Part shown: positions 1 to 9,442 of the stretch, one piece after another | Position numbering within the stretch: position 1 is the first letter of the stretch | How the letters are laid out: every line of letters begins with the position of its first letter | Origin: JANXYW01 sp031400455 | GTDB lineage: Bacteria; Chloroflexota; Dehalococcoidia; DSTF01; JACRBR01 | Direction: 5' to 3' | Assembly: GCA_031400455.1 (NCBI GenBank) | Contig: JANNPX010000015.1 | Span: forward strand, 16,507-80,506 | Length of the DNA: 64,000 bases | The notes under the pieces: generated by a model | Seen by the model: the letters and a program-made list of their open reading frames with translations, nothing else | Databases searched by the model: none | What the model was told of the DNA's origin: nothing | Program-made: the position numbers and the translations under genes

Positions 1-449
1 GGCACTTCGCGACGGGCGTAACCGTGATCACCACCGCGGCCGGCGATCAGCTCCACGGCATGACGGCGAACGCCGTCTCCTCGCTCTCGCTTGATCCTGT
101 GATGGTGCTGATCTGCGTCGATAAGACCACGCACACGCACCGCGTGCTCGATGAAGGCGGCGTCTTCACCGTGAACGTGCTCGGCGAGCATCAGGAAGCG
201 GTGTCGCGCGTCTTCGCGAAGAAGAGCGAGCCGGAAACAGGCACGCTGCGCGGGGAGCCGTTCCGGCTGGGTGAAACGGGCGCACCGATCCTGTCGGACT
301 GCCTCGCCTTCCTCGAATGCCGCGTCGCCGGCACGTTCGACGGCGGCGACCACACGATCTTCCTCGGGCAGGTGGTGAGCGAAGGCGTTGTTGAGGAGAT
401 GCGTCCGCTGCTGTTCTATCGAGGCGGCTACCACACGCTGGGCGTCTGA
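1..449 (+). CDS. flavin reductase family protein (5' end cut by window)
   Basis: The reading frame is open from base 3 and has no start codon in the window, so the N-terminus lies upstream. The visible part opens with HFATGVTVITTAAGDQLHGM, the FMN-binding signature of flavin reductase (RutF/HpaC-like) domains, followed by NAVSSLSLDPVMVLICV and the later NVLGEHQE and FLGQVV segments typical of the split-barrel fold. These proteins reduce free FMN or FAD with NAD(P)H, usually for a partner monooxygenase, but no monooxygenase lies next to it here. The acyltransferase gene follows after 11 bases. Confidence 0.9.
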   Translation, partial: HFATGVTVITTAAGDQLHGMTANAVSSLSLDPVMVLICVDKTTHTHRVLDEGGVFTVNVLGEHQEAVSRVFAKKSEPETGTLRGEPFRLGETGAPILSDCLAFLECRVAGTFDGGDHTIFLGQVVSEGVVEEMRPLLFYRGGYHTLGV

Positions 450-460
450 GCGGGGGCACC

Positions 461-1711
461 GTGTCACGCATCCGCACGCCGGACTCGGGACGCGGGGCGC
501 ACTCCGGCGCGGGGCGCATCGCCGGCATCGACATCATCCGCGGCGCGGCGATCCTGTGGGTGGTGCTGTACCACCTGTGGACGGACCTGCGCTATCCAAA
601 CGTCTATCCGGAGCAAGCTGACGCGTTTCGCGCGATCCCCCATCGGCTCGCCGAAGGGAACATCGTCGGAGGGCTGACGGCGATGGGTGACGCGATCCTG
701 CGCGTCGGATACCTCGGCGTGCCCCTGTTCATGATGCTGAGCGGACTGTCACTGACGCTTGGGACGCTGACGGGGCCGGGTGCGCCCGTAAGCGCGCGGC
801 GGTTCCTCTATCGACGGATGCGGCGCGTGATGCTGCCGTACTGGGCGGGATTCGCGATCACGCTAGCGTTCGCAGCGGCGCTCGCGTTCGTGCAATGGCA
901 GCGGCACGGCGACGGCGAGTACATGTCCTACCTGCGAAACGGCGACATCAACGTGGATAGCGGCCAGTTGCTCGCGGGCGCGTTCCTCGTGCCGCGCATC
1001 CTTCGCGATGGGTGGCAGTTCGCGCCGGAGGGGTCGCTCTGGTTCGTGCTGGTGATCGTGCAGTACTACCTACTGTTCCCGCTGCTGCTGCGGGCGTTGA
1101 ACCGCATCGGGCCGTGGCTGTTCCTTGCCACCACACTGATTGTGACGATCGCCGCCCTCATTACGCTGCTGGCGAGTGACGGCGACCTGACCGAACACCG
1201 GCGCTGGGTCGACATGCTATCGCCCTTTCGGCTGTTTGAGTTCGGGCTGGGGATGACGCTGGGATATCTGCTGGCCCGGCGGCCCCAAGTGCTAATCGGC
1301 GCGGCACGGACGGCGACGGCGAGCGCACTCGTCGCCGCGGGCGGCACGATGTTCGTCGCCGCGTGCCTGATCTCGTCGGATGATGACGCGCTGGCGGTCG
1401 TTCAGGGGCCGGCCATTGTGCTGGCACTGACGCTGATCGTGCTGCCGCTCATCGTCAAGGCGCCGGGTGCGATCGAGACGTCGCCACCCGCCCGCGCGCT
1501 GGCATGGGTCGGTGTGATCTCCTACACCGTGCTCATTGTGAGCGAGCCGCTGCGGTCGGTGACGCATACGATGCGCGCGGAACACGCCGGCGATGGCTGG
1601 ATCGCCTTGTGGGGCGTCGCCGTGTACCTGCCGTTGACGCTGGTGCTGGCGCGGCCTCTTGCGGTGGTTCTAGGGTTGGTCGAAGGGGATGCGCGGGAGC
1701 GACGAGGTTGA
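461..1711 (+). CDS. acyltransferase family 3 membrane protein (OafA-like)
   Basis: A 416-residue polytopic membrane protein. After a short Arg/Gly-rich N-terminus it has RIAGIDIIRGAAILWVVLYH, the first-helix signature of acyltransferase-3 proteins, then YLGVPLFMMLSGL and about ten hydrophobic segments. Family members acylate (often acetylate) extracytoplasmic sugars such as O-antigen or exopolysaccharide. The GTG start at 461 is only 11 bases after the flavin reductase stop. It lies just before a large glycosyltransferase locus, which fits a role in modifying surface glycans; the acceptor cannot be read from sequence. Confidence 0.85.
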   Translation: MSRIRTPDSGRGAHSGAGRIAGIDIIRGAAILWVVLYHLWTDLRYPNVYPEQADAFRAIPHRLAEGNIVGGLTAMGDAILRVGYLGVPLFMMLSGLSLTLGTLTGPGAPVSARRFLYRRMRRVMLPYWAGFAITLAFAAALAFVQWQRHGDGEYMSYLRNGDINVDSGQLLAGAFLVPRILRDGWQFAPEGSLWFVLVIVQYYLLFPLLLRALNRIGPWLFLATTLIVTIAALITLLASDGDLTEHRRWVDMLSPFRLFEFGLGMTLGYLLARRPQVLIGAARTATASALVAAGGTMFVAACLISSDDDALAVVQGPAIVLALTLIVLPLIVKAPGAIETSPPARALAWVGVISYTVLIVSEPLRSVTHTMRAEHAGDGWIALWGVAVYLPLTLVLARPLAVVLGLVEGDARERRG

Positions 1712-1869
1712 CATCGCTCGAAGCTGGTGGCGGGTTGCTTTACATGCAGCATCGATGGCAGTACGGCGTTTGTATTGCTGCGACGAGGGGCCGATGATAC
1801 GATCGGCAAAACGCCGGGATGGACGCGACTCTGTCGTGGCGTGCTTGGTGGTCGGGGAGTTGCCGGTAG

Positions 1870-3372
1870 ATGGCCGTTGCTGCCACACATGTCAGGCTGT
1901 TTGAGCAGGCGGACCGCCACGCTCTGAGTAAGACTCTCCGGAAATACGCCAAGCACTTTCCCCTTCTGCTAATCATCGGGCTCATCGTCGGCATCCACGT
2001 GTCGACGATGCAGTACTACTTCTTCGGCGACGACTTCCTGGTGTTGGGCGATATCCAAACCCGCTCGTTCCCGAAGTACGTGAACGACGTGGTATTGCTG
2101 CGCGACCTGACGCCGAACTGGCGGCCGCTGACGATGCTGGCGTACTGGGCGGAATTCAAGCTATTCGGATTCAACGCGCTGCCGTGGCGGATCGTCAACC
2201 TGACGCTACACATCGGCACGGTGGTCGTGTTGTACGCGCTCGTGCTTTCGCTCACGAAGCGGTCGTTCGTAGCGCTGGGCGCGGCGCTGATCTTCGGCGT
2301 ATCAGCGTCGGCGGTGCACACCGTGACGTACATCACCGCGTTCCCGCACGTGTTCAGCGAGTTCCTGCTCATCTCGTCGCTGTACACGTTGCACCGCTAC
2401 GTCGAGGGCGGCGAGCGGCGTGCGGCGTGGTATTGGGGATCCCTTTCGCTGTTCGTGCTGGGATTCCTGGCGAACGAGGGCGGCGTAGTGATGGGCGCCG
2501 TGATCGTGACGTACTACGCCCTCTACTCGCTGGCGCAGCGCCGCGATGTGCTCGACTTCACGTTGAAGATGGCGCCGTTCGGGATCGCTTCAGCGGTCCT
2601 GGTGAGCGGGCTCAGCGGATGCGGCTGCCAGGGCGTCGATAGCGGGTTCTATGGCATCGGCTGGCACATCCCGCGTGAGACGTGGATCTACATGGCGCGG
2701 TTGGCGTATCCCGTCGGCGCGATCAAGCTCGAGCCGACGACGATCGAATGGGTGTGGGGATCGATCGTCATCGCCTTCGCGATCTTCTTCGTGATCCGCG
2801 GGCCCAACATCGCGCGGTTCGCGGCCATCGGGATGGTCGTCGGCGTGGCACCGTACGTGCCGGGGAAGATCTGGACGGCGACGCGCTACAGCTACATGGC
2901 GACGCCGTTCTTCGCGATCCTCGTCGCGATCTGCGCGGGCTTCGTGCATCACTACGCGACGAAGGTATACAAGCCTGCGGCGCACGTGCTTGCGGCGATG
3001 GCGCTGGCCACCGTCGGCGGACTGTACGCCTGGCAGTCGATCCACCAGACGGAGCCGTTCCTGCACGCGACGAATCGGTGGGAGGTGCTTGCTCACGATC
3101 TGCGCGCGAATTATGACAACGTCCCGGCGGGCACGACCATTTACGTAATTGACGACGAAGGATTGTGGTCGAACCCGTTATGGCAGCCAACGTGGATGAC
3201 GTCGGTAGGGCGCGCACTTTATGGTCGTGACGTCAGCGTGCGCGCATTGCCCACCGCTGATCTCAAACGCCTGGAAAAGAGCCTTGACGGACCATTGTTT
3301 GTGGTACAACTCGAGGACGGTCACCTCACAGCGGTTTCACCGCAAACGGCGAAACTCGAACTAGGGGAATAA
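1870..3372 (+). CDS. GT-C-like integral membrane protein (putative glycosyltransferase)
   Basis: A 500-residue protein with about ten predicted membrane helices. The first periplasmic loop after the first helix carries FFGDDFLVLGDI and later LTPNWRPLTMLAYW, the arrangement (acidic pair in loop 1, then WRPL) seen in GT-C membrane proteins of the TMTC/ArnT/PMT superfamily. A soluble tail of about 90 residues follows the last helix. The ATG at 1870 has GGGGAG upstream. It is the first of four GT-C-like genes in a row and the most divergent of them. Using a polyprenyl-phosphate sugar donor is inferred from the fold and the neighbours. Confidence 0.65.
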   Translation: MAVAATHVRLFEQADRHALSKTLRKYAKHFPLLLIIGLIVGIHVSTMQYYFFGDDFLVLGDIQTRSFPKYVNDVVLLRDLTPNWRPLTMLAYWAEFKLFGFNALPWRIVNLTLHIGTVVVLYALVLSLTKRSFVALGAALIFGVSASAVHTVTYITAFPHVFSEFLLISSLYTLHRYVEGGERRAAWYWGSLSLFVLGFLANEGGVVMGAVIVTYYALYSLAQRRDVLDFTLKMAPFGIASAVLVSGLSGCGCQGVDSGFYGIGWHIPRETWIYMARLAYPVGAIKLEPTTIEWVWGSIVIAFAIFFVIRGPNIARFAAIGMVVGVAPYVPGKIWTATRYSYMATPFFAILVAICAGFVHHYATKVYKPAAHVLAAMALATVGGLYAWQSIHQTEPFLHATNRWEVLAHDLRANYDNVPAGTTIYVIDDEGLWSNPLWQPTWMTSVGRALYGRDVSVRALPTADLKRLEKSLDGPLFVVQLEDGHLTAVSPQTAKLELGE

Positions 3373-3381
3373 CACGGCGGA

Positions 3382-4680
3382 ATGACACAAATCCGACGCC
3401 ATCTCTCCGGCCTCGGTCTCATTCTCCTCACCGCACTTCTCCTTCGGCTGATCTGGATTGCCTATATCCATCCTGATCCCACAGACGGACGCTTCGACGA
3501 CACCGCCTGGTATCGCGGTGCCGGACACTTCTTGGCGCGCGGCGAGGGATATCTCAATCCGTACGCAGGCACGCCGACGGCGGCGTGGCCCCCGGGATAT
3601 CCAGCGTTCCTGGGCGGCGTGTTCAAGCTGTTCGGCGAAGGGATTCCGCAGACGACGCTCGCGAACGTTGTGCTTGCGCTGCTCACGGTCGTCGTTGTGT
3701 ATGCGATCGGGCTGATGCTCTTCGATCGGCGCACAGCACTTGTGGGAGCCGGCGCAATCGCGCTGTGGCCCGGGCAGATCTATTTCACCTCGCTGACGCT
3801 CTCCGAGCCGCTGTTCACATTCCTGTTCACGCTGGCAGTCCTGCTCATGCTGGCGGTGCCGCGCGTTTCGGCATGGCGCGGCGGTACGCTCATCGCATTC
3901 GGATTGGTGACGGGTCTGGCCGTGTTCACGCGCGGGCAGGCGGTGCTGCTGATCCCGCTAGCGCTGGTGACGTGGCGAATGGCCGGGTTTCGCTGGCAGC
4001 CCGCGATGGCGTGGGTGGTCCTTGCTAGTGCGATTGTCGGCGTGATGCTGACGCCGTGGGCCGTTCGTAACGAGCGCGAGATCGGCACGCCGGTGATCCT
4101 GTCGACGAACTTCGGGCCGAACCTGTGGATCGGCAACCATGACGGAGCGACGGGGCGCATGAACATCCCTGAACCGGAGCCGCCTCAGGCGAGTCGCGTG
4201 GGCACGACGCAGGGCTCGTACGAGGTGAAGACGAGCAACCTCGCCCTGCGCAAGGGCCTGCGGTACATGCTCACCCACCCGATGCGTGAGGTCGAGCTGG
4301 CAGGTGTGAAAGTGCGTGCGATGTACGAGGCAGATTCAACTGCACTGGACTGGAACGCCGCCTACCTCCCCGGCTTCTATGCTTCGCAATCCGTCGAGGA
4401 CACGCTACGACGTCTGGCGAACGCCTACTGGTTTGCGATGCTGATCGTCGCAGGAGCGGGCCTGGTCGCTTCGCGATCGCAGCTAAGGGGAACACTGGGG
4501 CTGCTGCCGATGATCGTGCTGACATGGACGGCCTTCCATCTGCTGTTCTTCGGTGATTCACGGTTCCACTACCCGATCGTCTTCGTCTTCGCGCTCTTAG
4601 GCGCGCGCGGCCTCGTCGTGATCTTCGATGCGCTCCGGCGACCGCAGGTAAGCGTAGACAAGCGCTACGCCACCGCTTGA
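3382..4680 (+). CDS. GT39-like (PMT/ArnT superfamily) membrane glycosyltransferase
   Basis: A 432-residue membrane protein starting 9 bases after the preceding gene. Loop 1 holds FDDTAWYRGAGHFLARGEGY, with the acidic pair used by GT-C enzymes, followed by AWPPGYPAFLGG and WPGQIYFTSLTLSEPLFTF. These motifs recur in the next two genes, so the three are paralogues. The C-terminal part carries LFFGDSRFHYPIVFVFALLG, also shared. Enzymes of this class move a sugar from a polyprenyl-phosphate carrier to a lipid, protein or glycan on the outer face of the membrane. Substrate unknown. Confidence 0.75.
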   Translation: MTQIRRHLSGLGLILLTALLLRLIWIAYIHPDPTDGRFDDTAWYRGAGHFLARGEGYLNPYAGTPTAAWPPGYPAFLGGVFKLFGEGIPQTTLANVVLALLTVVVVYAIGLMLFDRRTALVGAGAIALWPGQIYFTSLTLSEPLFTFLFTLAVLLMLAVPRVSAWRGGTLIAFGLVTGLAVFTRGQAVLLIPLALVTWRMAGFRWQPAMAWVVLASAIVGVMLTPWAVRNEREIGTPVILSTNFGPNLWIGNHDGATGRMNIPEPEPPQASRVGTTQGSYEVKTSNLALRKGLRYMLTHPMREVELAGVKVRAMYEADSTALDWNAAYLPGFYASQSVEDTLRRLANAYWFAMLIVAGAGLVASRSQLRGTLGLLPMIVLTWTAFHLLFFGDSRFHYPIVFVFALLGARGLVVIFDALRRPQVSVDKRYATA

Positions 4681-4682
4681 GC

Positions 4683-6062
4683 ATGGTGACGGCGGCCGCT
4701 GAGAGCAAAGACGATGCGCCCGATGAGCGTCGGCGCATGCTGCGCGCCGAGCTGCTGTTGATGCTGGCGCTGTTCGTGCTGGCGATTATCCCTCGCGCGG
4801 CGTGGGTGGCGTACAACGACCGGCCGCCGCAGGGGCTGAACGACCCGACGCTGTACGCCTATTTCGGCGACTCCATCGCGGACGGCACGGGGTACGTGCG
4901 CCCGACGGGCGAGAAGTTCGCCTACTACCCGGTGGGATACCCGGCGACGCTGGGCGGGCTGAAGAAGGCCGGCGACATTTTTGGTTGGGGCCGCAGCACG
5001 TTCTCAATCAAAATGATGAATGGCATGTTCGGCGCGATCACCGTCGTGCTGCTCTATCTCATGGCGCGACGAATCTTCGACCGCAGAACGGGAATCGTCG
5101 CGGGCGCGCTGCTGGCGGTCTTTCCCGGGCAGATCTACTACAGCGGCGCGGTGCTTTCGGAGCCGCTGTTCACGGTGTTGTGGATCGGCGGGCTAACCGT
5201 GTTGTTATGGAAGCCGTGGACGCGCGAAGGCCTGCCGTGGCCGCTGTTGTTCGCTGCCGGCGTATTGCTGAGCTACGCAACGATGACGCGCGGCATCACA
5301 CTGGTGTTTCCGATCGTGTTGCTGGCGATCTGGTTCTTCCAGATGCAATCGAAGAAACGCGCCGTGATGCAAGCGCTCGTCGTATGGGCGGGTATCGCCG
5401 TGCTGATCGTGCCGTGGTCGATCCGCAACACCATCGCGTTCGATCAGCTCACAGGGCCATCGACGAACCTTGGCGACGACCTGTGCATCGGCAACTATCT
5501 GGGAGCGCAGGGCGCCTTCACGTTGCAGGGCAAGTGCTTCGAGAATGATGCCGGCAAGACACCGCAGCAGGTGGAACTGGACCGAAACAAGGAAGGCGTG
5601 CGGATCGCGATCAAGGATGTCGCGTCGCACCCGTTCCGCATGCCCGCACTCGTGGCGAAGAAGGCGTACTGGCTGCTGTACAAAGACGATGACGGCCTCT
5701 GGGCGTCGGAGTCGTACGGCAACGATTACTTCATGTCGAACTCGCGGCGCGAGATCCTCTCGTTCGCGGCGAACGCGTACTACTACGCCCTCGGATTCGT
5801 GGTAATCGTCGGGTTGCTGGCGTTCGCGCTGGCGCGCGACCTGAGACGGCTGGCGGTGGCGCTTGCGATGCTCTACGTGCTGGTCATCCCGCTCGCCTTC
5901 TTCGGCGACCCCCGGTTCCACTACCCGGCGATGCCGCTGGCCGTAGTGATCGCGGCGGCGACGGCCGTGCGTCTGTGGGATGCACGGCCGGGCGGGACCG
6001 CGCACAACGAACGTCTCGCCAAGACGGGGACGCGGATGACGACTCCGGGCGGTGCGCCGTGA
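4683..6062 (+). CDS. GT39-like membrane glycosyltransferase, paralogue of the preceding gene
   Basis: A 459-residue polytopic membrane protein with the same motif order as its neighbours: a loop-1 acidic residue in TLYAYFGDSIADGTGY, YYPVGYPATLGG, FPGQIYYSGAVLSEPLFTV and a C-terminal AFFGDPRFHYPAMPL. A TTG at 4677 overlaps the upstream stop and is in frame, but the ATG at 4683 is the simpler start. It overlaps the next gene at GTGA (6059-6062), so translation is probably coupled. The acidic pair of loop 1 is less clear than in the flanking paralogues. Confidence 0.75.
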   Translation: MVTAAAESKDDAPDERRRMLRAELLLMLALFVLAIIPRAAWVAYNDRPPQGLNDPTLYAYFGDSIADGTGYVRPTGEKFAYYPVGYPATLGGLKKAGDIFGWGRSTFSIKMMNGMFGAITVVLLYLMARRIFDRRTGIVAGALLAVFPGQIYYSGAVLSEPLFTVLWIGGLTVLLWKPWTREGLPWPLLFAAGVLLSYATMTRGITLVFPIVLLAIWFFQMQSKKRAVMQALVVWAGIAVLIVPWSIRNTIAFDQLTGPSTNLGDDLCIGNYLGAQGAFTLQGKCFENDAGKTPQQVELDRNKEGVRIAIKDVASHPFRMPALVAKKAYWLLYKDDDGLWASESYGNDYFMSNSRREILSFAANAYYYALGFVVIVGLLAFALARDLRRLAVALAMLYVLVIPLAFFGDPRFHYPAMPLAVVIAAATAVRLWDARPGGTAHNERLAKTGTRMTTPGGAP

Positions 6063-7456
6063 TCGAGCGACTGCGCGCACATCTGCGGACGCCTGATGCC
6101 CGATGGCTGCTCGCGATCATCGTGCTGGCACTACTGGTGCGCGTGCTGGCGGTTGCGTACGTTCATCCAAATCCGCGCGACGGGCGGTACGACGACAGCG
6201 TCTGGTACGACACGACGGCGCGGCACCTGGCGGCGGGTGACGGCTACGTCTTCGACCCGACGGTGTGGAAGACGGCCGACGGGACGCGCATCTATCCGGA
6301 CGAGCAGGAGCTTTCGCCGACCGCGCTCTGGCCGCCGGGCTACCCCGTCACACTGGCGGTGGTCTACAAGGTCACGGGCGATTCGGTGAACGCGGCGCGG
6401 CTGCTGAACATTCTCTTCGGCGCAGCGACTGCGGGGTTGGTGTTCCTTATCGCGCGGAGGTTGTTCGACCGCGTGGCGGCGATCTTTGCGGGCGGCGTCA
6501 TCGCGCTGCTGCCGGCGCACGTGCTGTTCACGACCGTACTGCTTTCGGAGACGTACTTCGGATTCCTGCTTGCGGCGACGCTGGCGATCTTTGTCTACTT
6601 CGTGCTCGATCGCGAACGCGCACGACCGCATCTCGCGCTGATGCTCGGGCTCGGCGCGGTGACCGTGTTCGCGGGGTACGTGCGCGGCGAGTTCCTCGCG
6701 TATGGCGGGCTGCTGGCGCTACTCACGGCGGCGCATTTGCGGCGCGAAGCGCTCTTGCCGCTGGCGGCGTTCGCGATCGGCGGCGCGATCATTGTCGTGC
6801 CGTGGGCGGTGCGCAATCAGGCGCAGATGGGCGAGCTCATCATCGGCACGACGGGCTCCGGGCGCGTGGCGTACCAAGGTCACAATCCGGAGACGGACGG
6901 CGGCGCGAGCCTAATCGCGACAACGCAGCTCGAAGCGAAGTTCGCCGGGCTGAGCCGCAAGGAGATCGAGTTGGAGTCGAACAAGGAGGGATCGCGACTG
7001 GCGCGCGAGTGGGCGCTGAACCATCCACTCGACGAACTGCGACTCGTCCCGGAGCGGCTCTATCGGCTGTTCCGCAGCGACGAGTCCGGCGTCACGTGGG
7101 TGCAGAGCAACAAGCCGTGGTTCGGACCTGCGGGCGCCGACAAGTTGATCCGGCTATCGAGCTTCACGTTCTTCGGGCTGATCGGCGTCGCGCTGGCATC
7201 GGTGGGGCTGTGGTGGCGGCCGCGTGACCCGCGCTTCTGGGCGGTATTCGGTATCGTGCCGTTCTATATGCTGGTGTTCGGCGTGCTCTTCCTCGGCGAT
7301 CCGCGCTATCACTACGCGATGTACATCCCGATCGCGATCTTTGCATCGACGGGACTCGCCGCACTGTGGCGCATAACGATCGAGCAATGGCGCGACATGA
7401 CGGGCGGTCGATCGCTCGGCGCGCTTCTCCGGACCTTCGGCACCCCCGCGCCGTGA
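6059..7456 (+). CDS. GT39-like membrane glycosyltransferase, third tandem paralogue
   Basis: A 465-residue membrane protein. The GTG at 6059 overlaps the previous stop (GTGA) and is followed directly by a hydrophobic N-terminal helix; the open frame runs further upstream but only as low-quality shadow sequence. Motifs: YDDSVWYDTTARHLAAGDGY with the acidic pair, LWPPGYPVTLAVVYKV, LLPAHVLFTTVLLSETYFGF and LFLGDPRYHYAMYIP. Same class as the two genes before it; all belong to one transcription unit with tight overlaps. The donor is probably a polyprenyl-linked sugar made by the downstream GT2 enzyme (inference). Confidence 0.75.
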   Translation: MIERLRAHLRTPDARWLLAIIVLALLVRVLAVAYVHPNPRDGRYDDSVWYDTTARHLAAGDGYVFDPTVWKTADGTRIYPDEQELSPTALWPPGYPVTLAVVYKVTGDSVNAARLLNILFGAATAGLVFLIARRLFDRVAAIFAGGVIALLPAHVLFTTVLLSETYFGFLLAATLAIFVYFVLDRERARPHLALMLGLGAVTVFAGYVRGEFLAYGGLLALLTAAHLRREALLPLAAFAIGGAIIVVPWAVRNQAQMGELIIGTTGSGRVAYQGHNPETDGGASLIATTQLEAKFAGLSRKEIELESNKEGSRLAREWALNHPLDELRLVPERLYRLFRSDESGVTWVQSNKPWFGPAGADKLIRLSSFTFFGLIGVALASVGLWWRPRDPRFWAVFGIVPFYMLVFGVLFLGDPRYHYAMYIPIAIFASTGLAALWRITIEQWRDMTGGRSLGALLRTFGTPAP

Positions 7457-7680
7457 ACCCGCTGCAGAGCCACTGGCTCCGAATGGCGATCTGGCTGTTC
7501 GCCGCGTCTCCGGTGGTGGCACTCGCCGTCGCGCTGACGACGCAGGGTGTCGACTTCACGTTCGCGCTGGCGCTGACCCTGTATATGTGGGCACTGGTAT
7601 GCGTCATACTTGCGCTGATCGCGCTGGCGGGGCTGATCCTGCGGGCGATGCATTGGGGGATTCGTGCGCTTCGCAGGTAA
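7453..7680 (+). CDS. small two-helix membrane protein
   Basis: A 75-residue protein starting at a GTG that overlaps the preceding stop (GTGA). It has two strongly hydrophobic segments, about residues 10-32 and 40-65, and a basic C-terminus (WGIRALRR). Its end overlaps the start of the sugar dehydratase gene by 17 bases. I do not recognise a family. Its position inside a tightly overlapping glycosyltransferase operon suggests an accessory membrane subunit. Confidence 0.6.
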   Translation: MNPLQSHWLRMAIWLFAASPVVALAVALTTQGVDFTFALALTLYMWALVCVILALIALAGLILRAMHWGIRALRR

Positions 7681-8656
7681 GACGGTCGTTGTCACGGGCG
7701 CCGGCGGCTTCATCGGCAGCCACCTCGTTGAGAAGCTGATTGCCGACGGCGCGCAGGTGCGCGCGATGCTGCGCTACACGTCGCGCGGACAGCGCGGCTG
7801 CCTCGATCTGCTGCCGGACGCGTCGCTGGAGAGCATCGCCATCACCATGGGCGACGTGCGCGACTTCGACGCCGTGCGCGAAGTCATGCGCGGCGCTGAC
7901 GCAGTGTTCCACCTGGCGGCGCTGATCGGCATCCCTTACTCGTACGAGCACCCGCAAGAGACGATCGATACGAACATCATCGGCACGTCAAACGTGCTGA
8001 TCGCCGCGCGGGAGCTGGGCACGGTCGAGCGGGTCGTGCTGACCTCGACAAGCGAGGTATACGGCTCGGCGCTGCGCGTGCCGATGGACGAAGATCACCC
8101 GCTGCAGGCGCAGTCGCCGTACTCGGCGACGAAGATCGCCGGTGATGCGCTGGGTCTGAGCTTTCATCGATCCTTCGGAATGCCGGTGACGATCGTGCGG
8201 CCGTTCAACGCGTACGGTCCGCGCCAGTCGGCGCGGGCGGTGATCCCGGCGATCATCTCCCAGGCGGTCGCCGGCAAGACGCTGCAACTCGGCACGCTGG
8301 AGACGACGCGCGACTTCACGTTCGCGGAGGACACAGCACGCGGCTTCCTCGCCGTCGGAGGCGCGGACGCGGCGCTGGGCGAAGTGGTGAACCTCGGCTC
8401 GGGCAAGGAAGTGAGCATCCGCGACATCGTGCGGAAGGTCGGCGAGATCACCGGCGCCGAACTGGTGGTCGAGGACGACGAGCAGCGCATGCGGCCGGCA
8501 AAGAGCGAAGTGTCACGCCTGCTCTCCGACAGCTCGAAGGCGGAGCGGCTGGCAGGCTGGCGCGCGGAGGTGTCGCTCGACGACGGCCTGCGCCGCACGG
8601 TGGAGTGGATCCGCGAGCACATCGATCTGTACCGCCCGAAGGAGTACGCCGTATGA
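7664..8656 (+). CDS. NAD-dependent sugar epimerase/dehydratase (extended SDR, LegB-like)
   Basis: A 330-residue extended short-chain dehydrogenase. The NAD-binding glycine motif is VVVTGAGGFIGSHLVEKL, the conserved TSTSEVYG supplies the catalytic Ser/Thr, and SPYSATK gives the YxxxK pair. RPFNAYGPRQSARAVIPAII is typical of the 4,6-dehydratases annotated LegB or CapD-like. The enzyme oxidises a nucleotide sugar at C4 and either epimerises or dehydrates it. The nucleotidyltransferase gene follows, so the two probably act on one NDP-sugar. Start is the GTG at 7664. Exact substrate is not determined. Confidence 0.85.
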   Translation: MRFAGKTVVVTGAGGFIGSHLVEKLIADGAQVRAMLRYTSRGQRGCLDLLPDASLESIAITMGDVRDFDAVREVMRGADAVFHLAALIGIPYSYEHPQETIDTNIIGTSNVLIAARELGTVERVVLTSTSEVYGSALRVPMDEDHPLQAQSPYSATKIAGDALGLSFHRSFGMPVTIVRPFNAYGPRQSARAVIPAIISQAVAGKTLQLGTLETTRDFTFAEDTARGFLAVGGADAALGEVVNLGSGKEVSIRDIVRKVGEITGAELVVEDDEQRMRPAKSEVSRLLSDSSKAERLAGWRAEVSLDDGLRRTVEWIREHIDLYRPKEYAV

Positions 8657-8705
8657 CGGTTCGCCGTATGACGGTTCGCCGTATGAAGGCCGCCTTATGA
8701 AGGCC
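8648..8705 (+). repeat. tandem 14/15-bp repeat carrying four ATGs at a gene junction
   Basis: Four head-to-tail units, GCCGTATGACGGTTC twice and then GCCGTATGAAGGCC and GCCTTATGAAGGCC, span the end of the dehydratase gene and the start of the nucleotidyltransferase gene. Each unit contains an ATG. The first overlaps the dehydratase TGA and opens a 15-codon frame whose TGA (8698-8700) overlaps the nucleotidyltransferase ATG at 8697. The repeat probably arose by slippage. Confidence 0.85.
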
Positions 8706-9401
8706 GTGATCCTGGCGGGCGGCAAAGGCGTGCGGCTGCGGCCGCTGACGTACACGATTCCCAAGCCGCTGCTGCCCGTCGGCGAGAAGCCGATCCTGGA
8801 AGAGATCATCGAGCGGTTGAAGCCGTTCGGCGTGCAAGAATTCGTGATTGCCGTCGGCTATCGCGCGGAGCTGATCGAGACGTATTTCCGCGACGGCGCG
8901 CAGCTCGGCGTGCACATCGACTACGTGCGCGAGTCACATCCGCTCGGCACCGCGGGTCCGCTGGCGCTCGTGCGCTCGTCGATCGAGCTCGCGCCGGGCG
9001 AGCCGTTGCTGGTGATGAACGGCGACATCCTCACTGATCTCGACATGCGCGCGTTCGTCGAGTTCCATCGCCAGGGCGGATACGACGTGACCGTTGCGAC
9101 ACGAAAGTTCGAACTCCAGCACCCGTACGGCGTGTTGCGGCTCGACGGCCAGCGCGTCACGGGGATCGTCGAGAAGCCGGCCGTGACGGACATCGTCAGC
9201 GCGGGCATTTACGCGATCCAGCCGTCAGCGCTGGACGTGATCCCGGACGACACCTTCTTCGACATGCCGGACCTCGTGAACAAGCTCCTAGCCCAGGGCC
9301 GCCCCGTCGGCGCGTACCACTTCGTCGGGGAGTGGTTGGCCATCGACCGGCTTGAGCAGCTCGAGGACGCCGGGCGGATGATCGCGGAGCGCCACGGGTA
9401 G
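8697..9401 (+). CDS. NDP-sugar nucleotidyltransferase (mannose-1-P guanylyltransferase / glucose-1-P thymidylyltransferase-like)
   Basis: A 234-residue single-domain sugar-phosphate nucleotidyltransferase. Evidence is the N-terminal MKAVILAGGKGVRLRPLT (nucleotide-binding G-G-x-G-x-R), PKPLLPVGEKPI, LVMNGDILTDLD (metal-binding Asp), GIVEKP and SAGIYAIQP. It lacks the left-handed beta-helix of longer relatives. It condenses a sugar-1-phosphate with an NTP to give an NDP-sugar. The ATG at 8697 overlaps the stop of the mini frame formed by the repeat just upstream. Base and sugar specificity cannot be told from sequence alone. Confidence 0.85.
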   Translation: MKAVILAGGKGVRLRPLTYTIPKPLLPVGEKPILEEIIERLKPFGVQEFVIAVGYRAELIETYFRDGAQLGVHIDYVRESHPLGTAGPLALVRSSIELAPGEPLLVMNGDILTDLDMRAFVEFHRQGGYDVTVATRKFELQHPYGVLRLDGQRVTGIVEKPAVTDIVSAGIYAIQPSALDVIPDDTFFDMPDLVNKLLAQGRPVGAYHFVGEWLAIDRLEQLEDAGRMIAERHG

Positions 9402-9442
9402 GGTCCCACGGGAGCGCCTGCGCTCCATTCGGTGCCCTCCTC

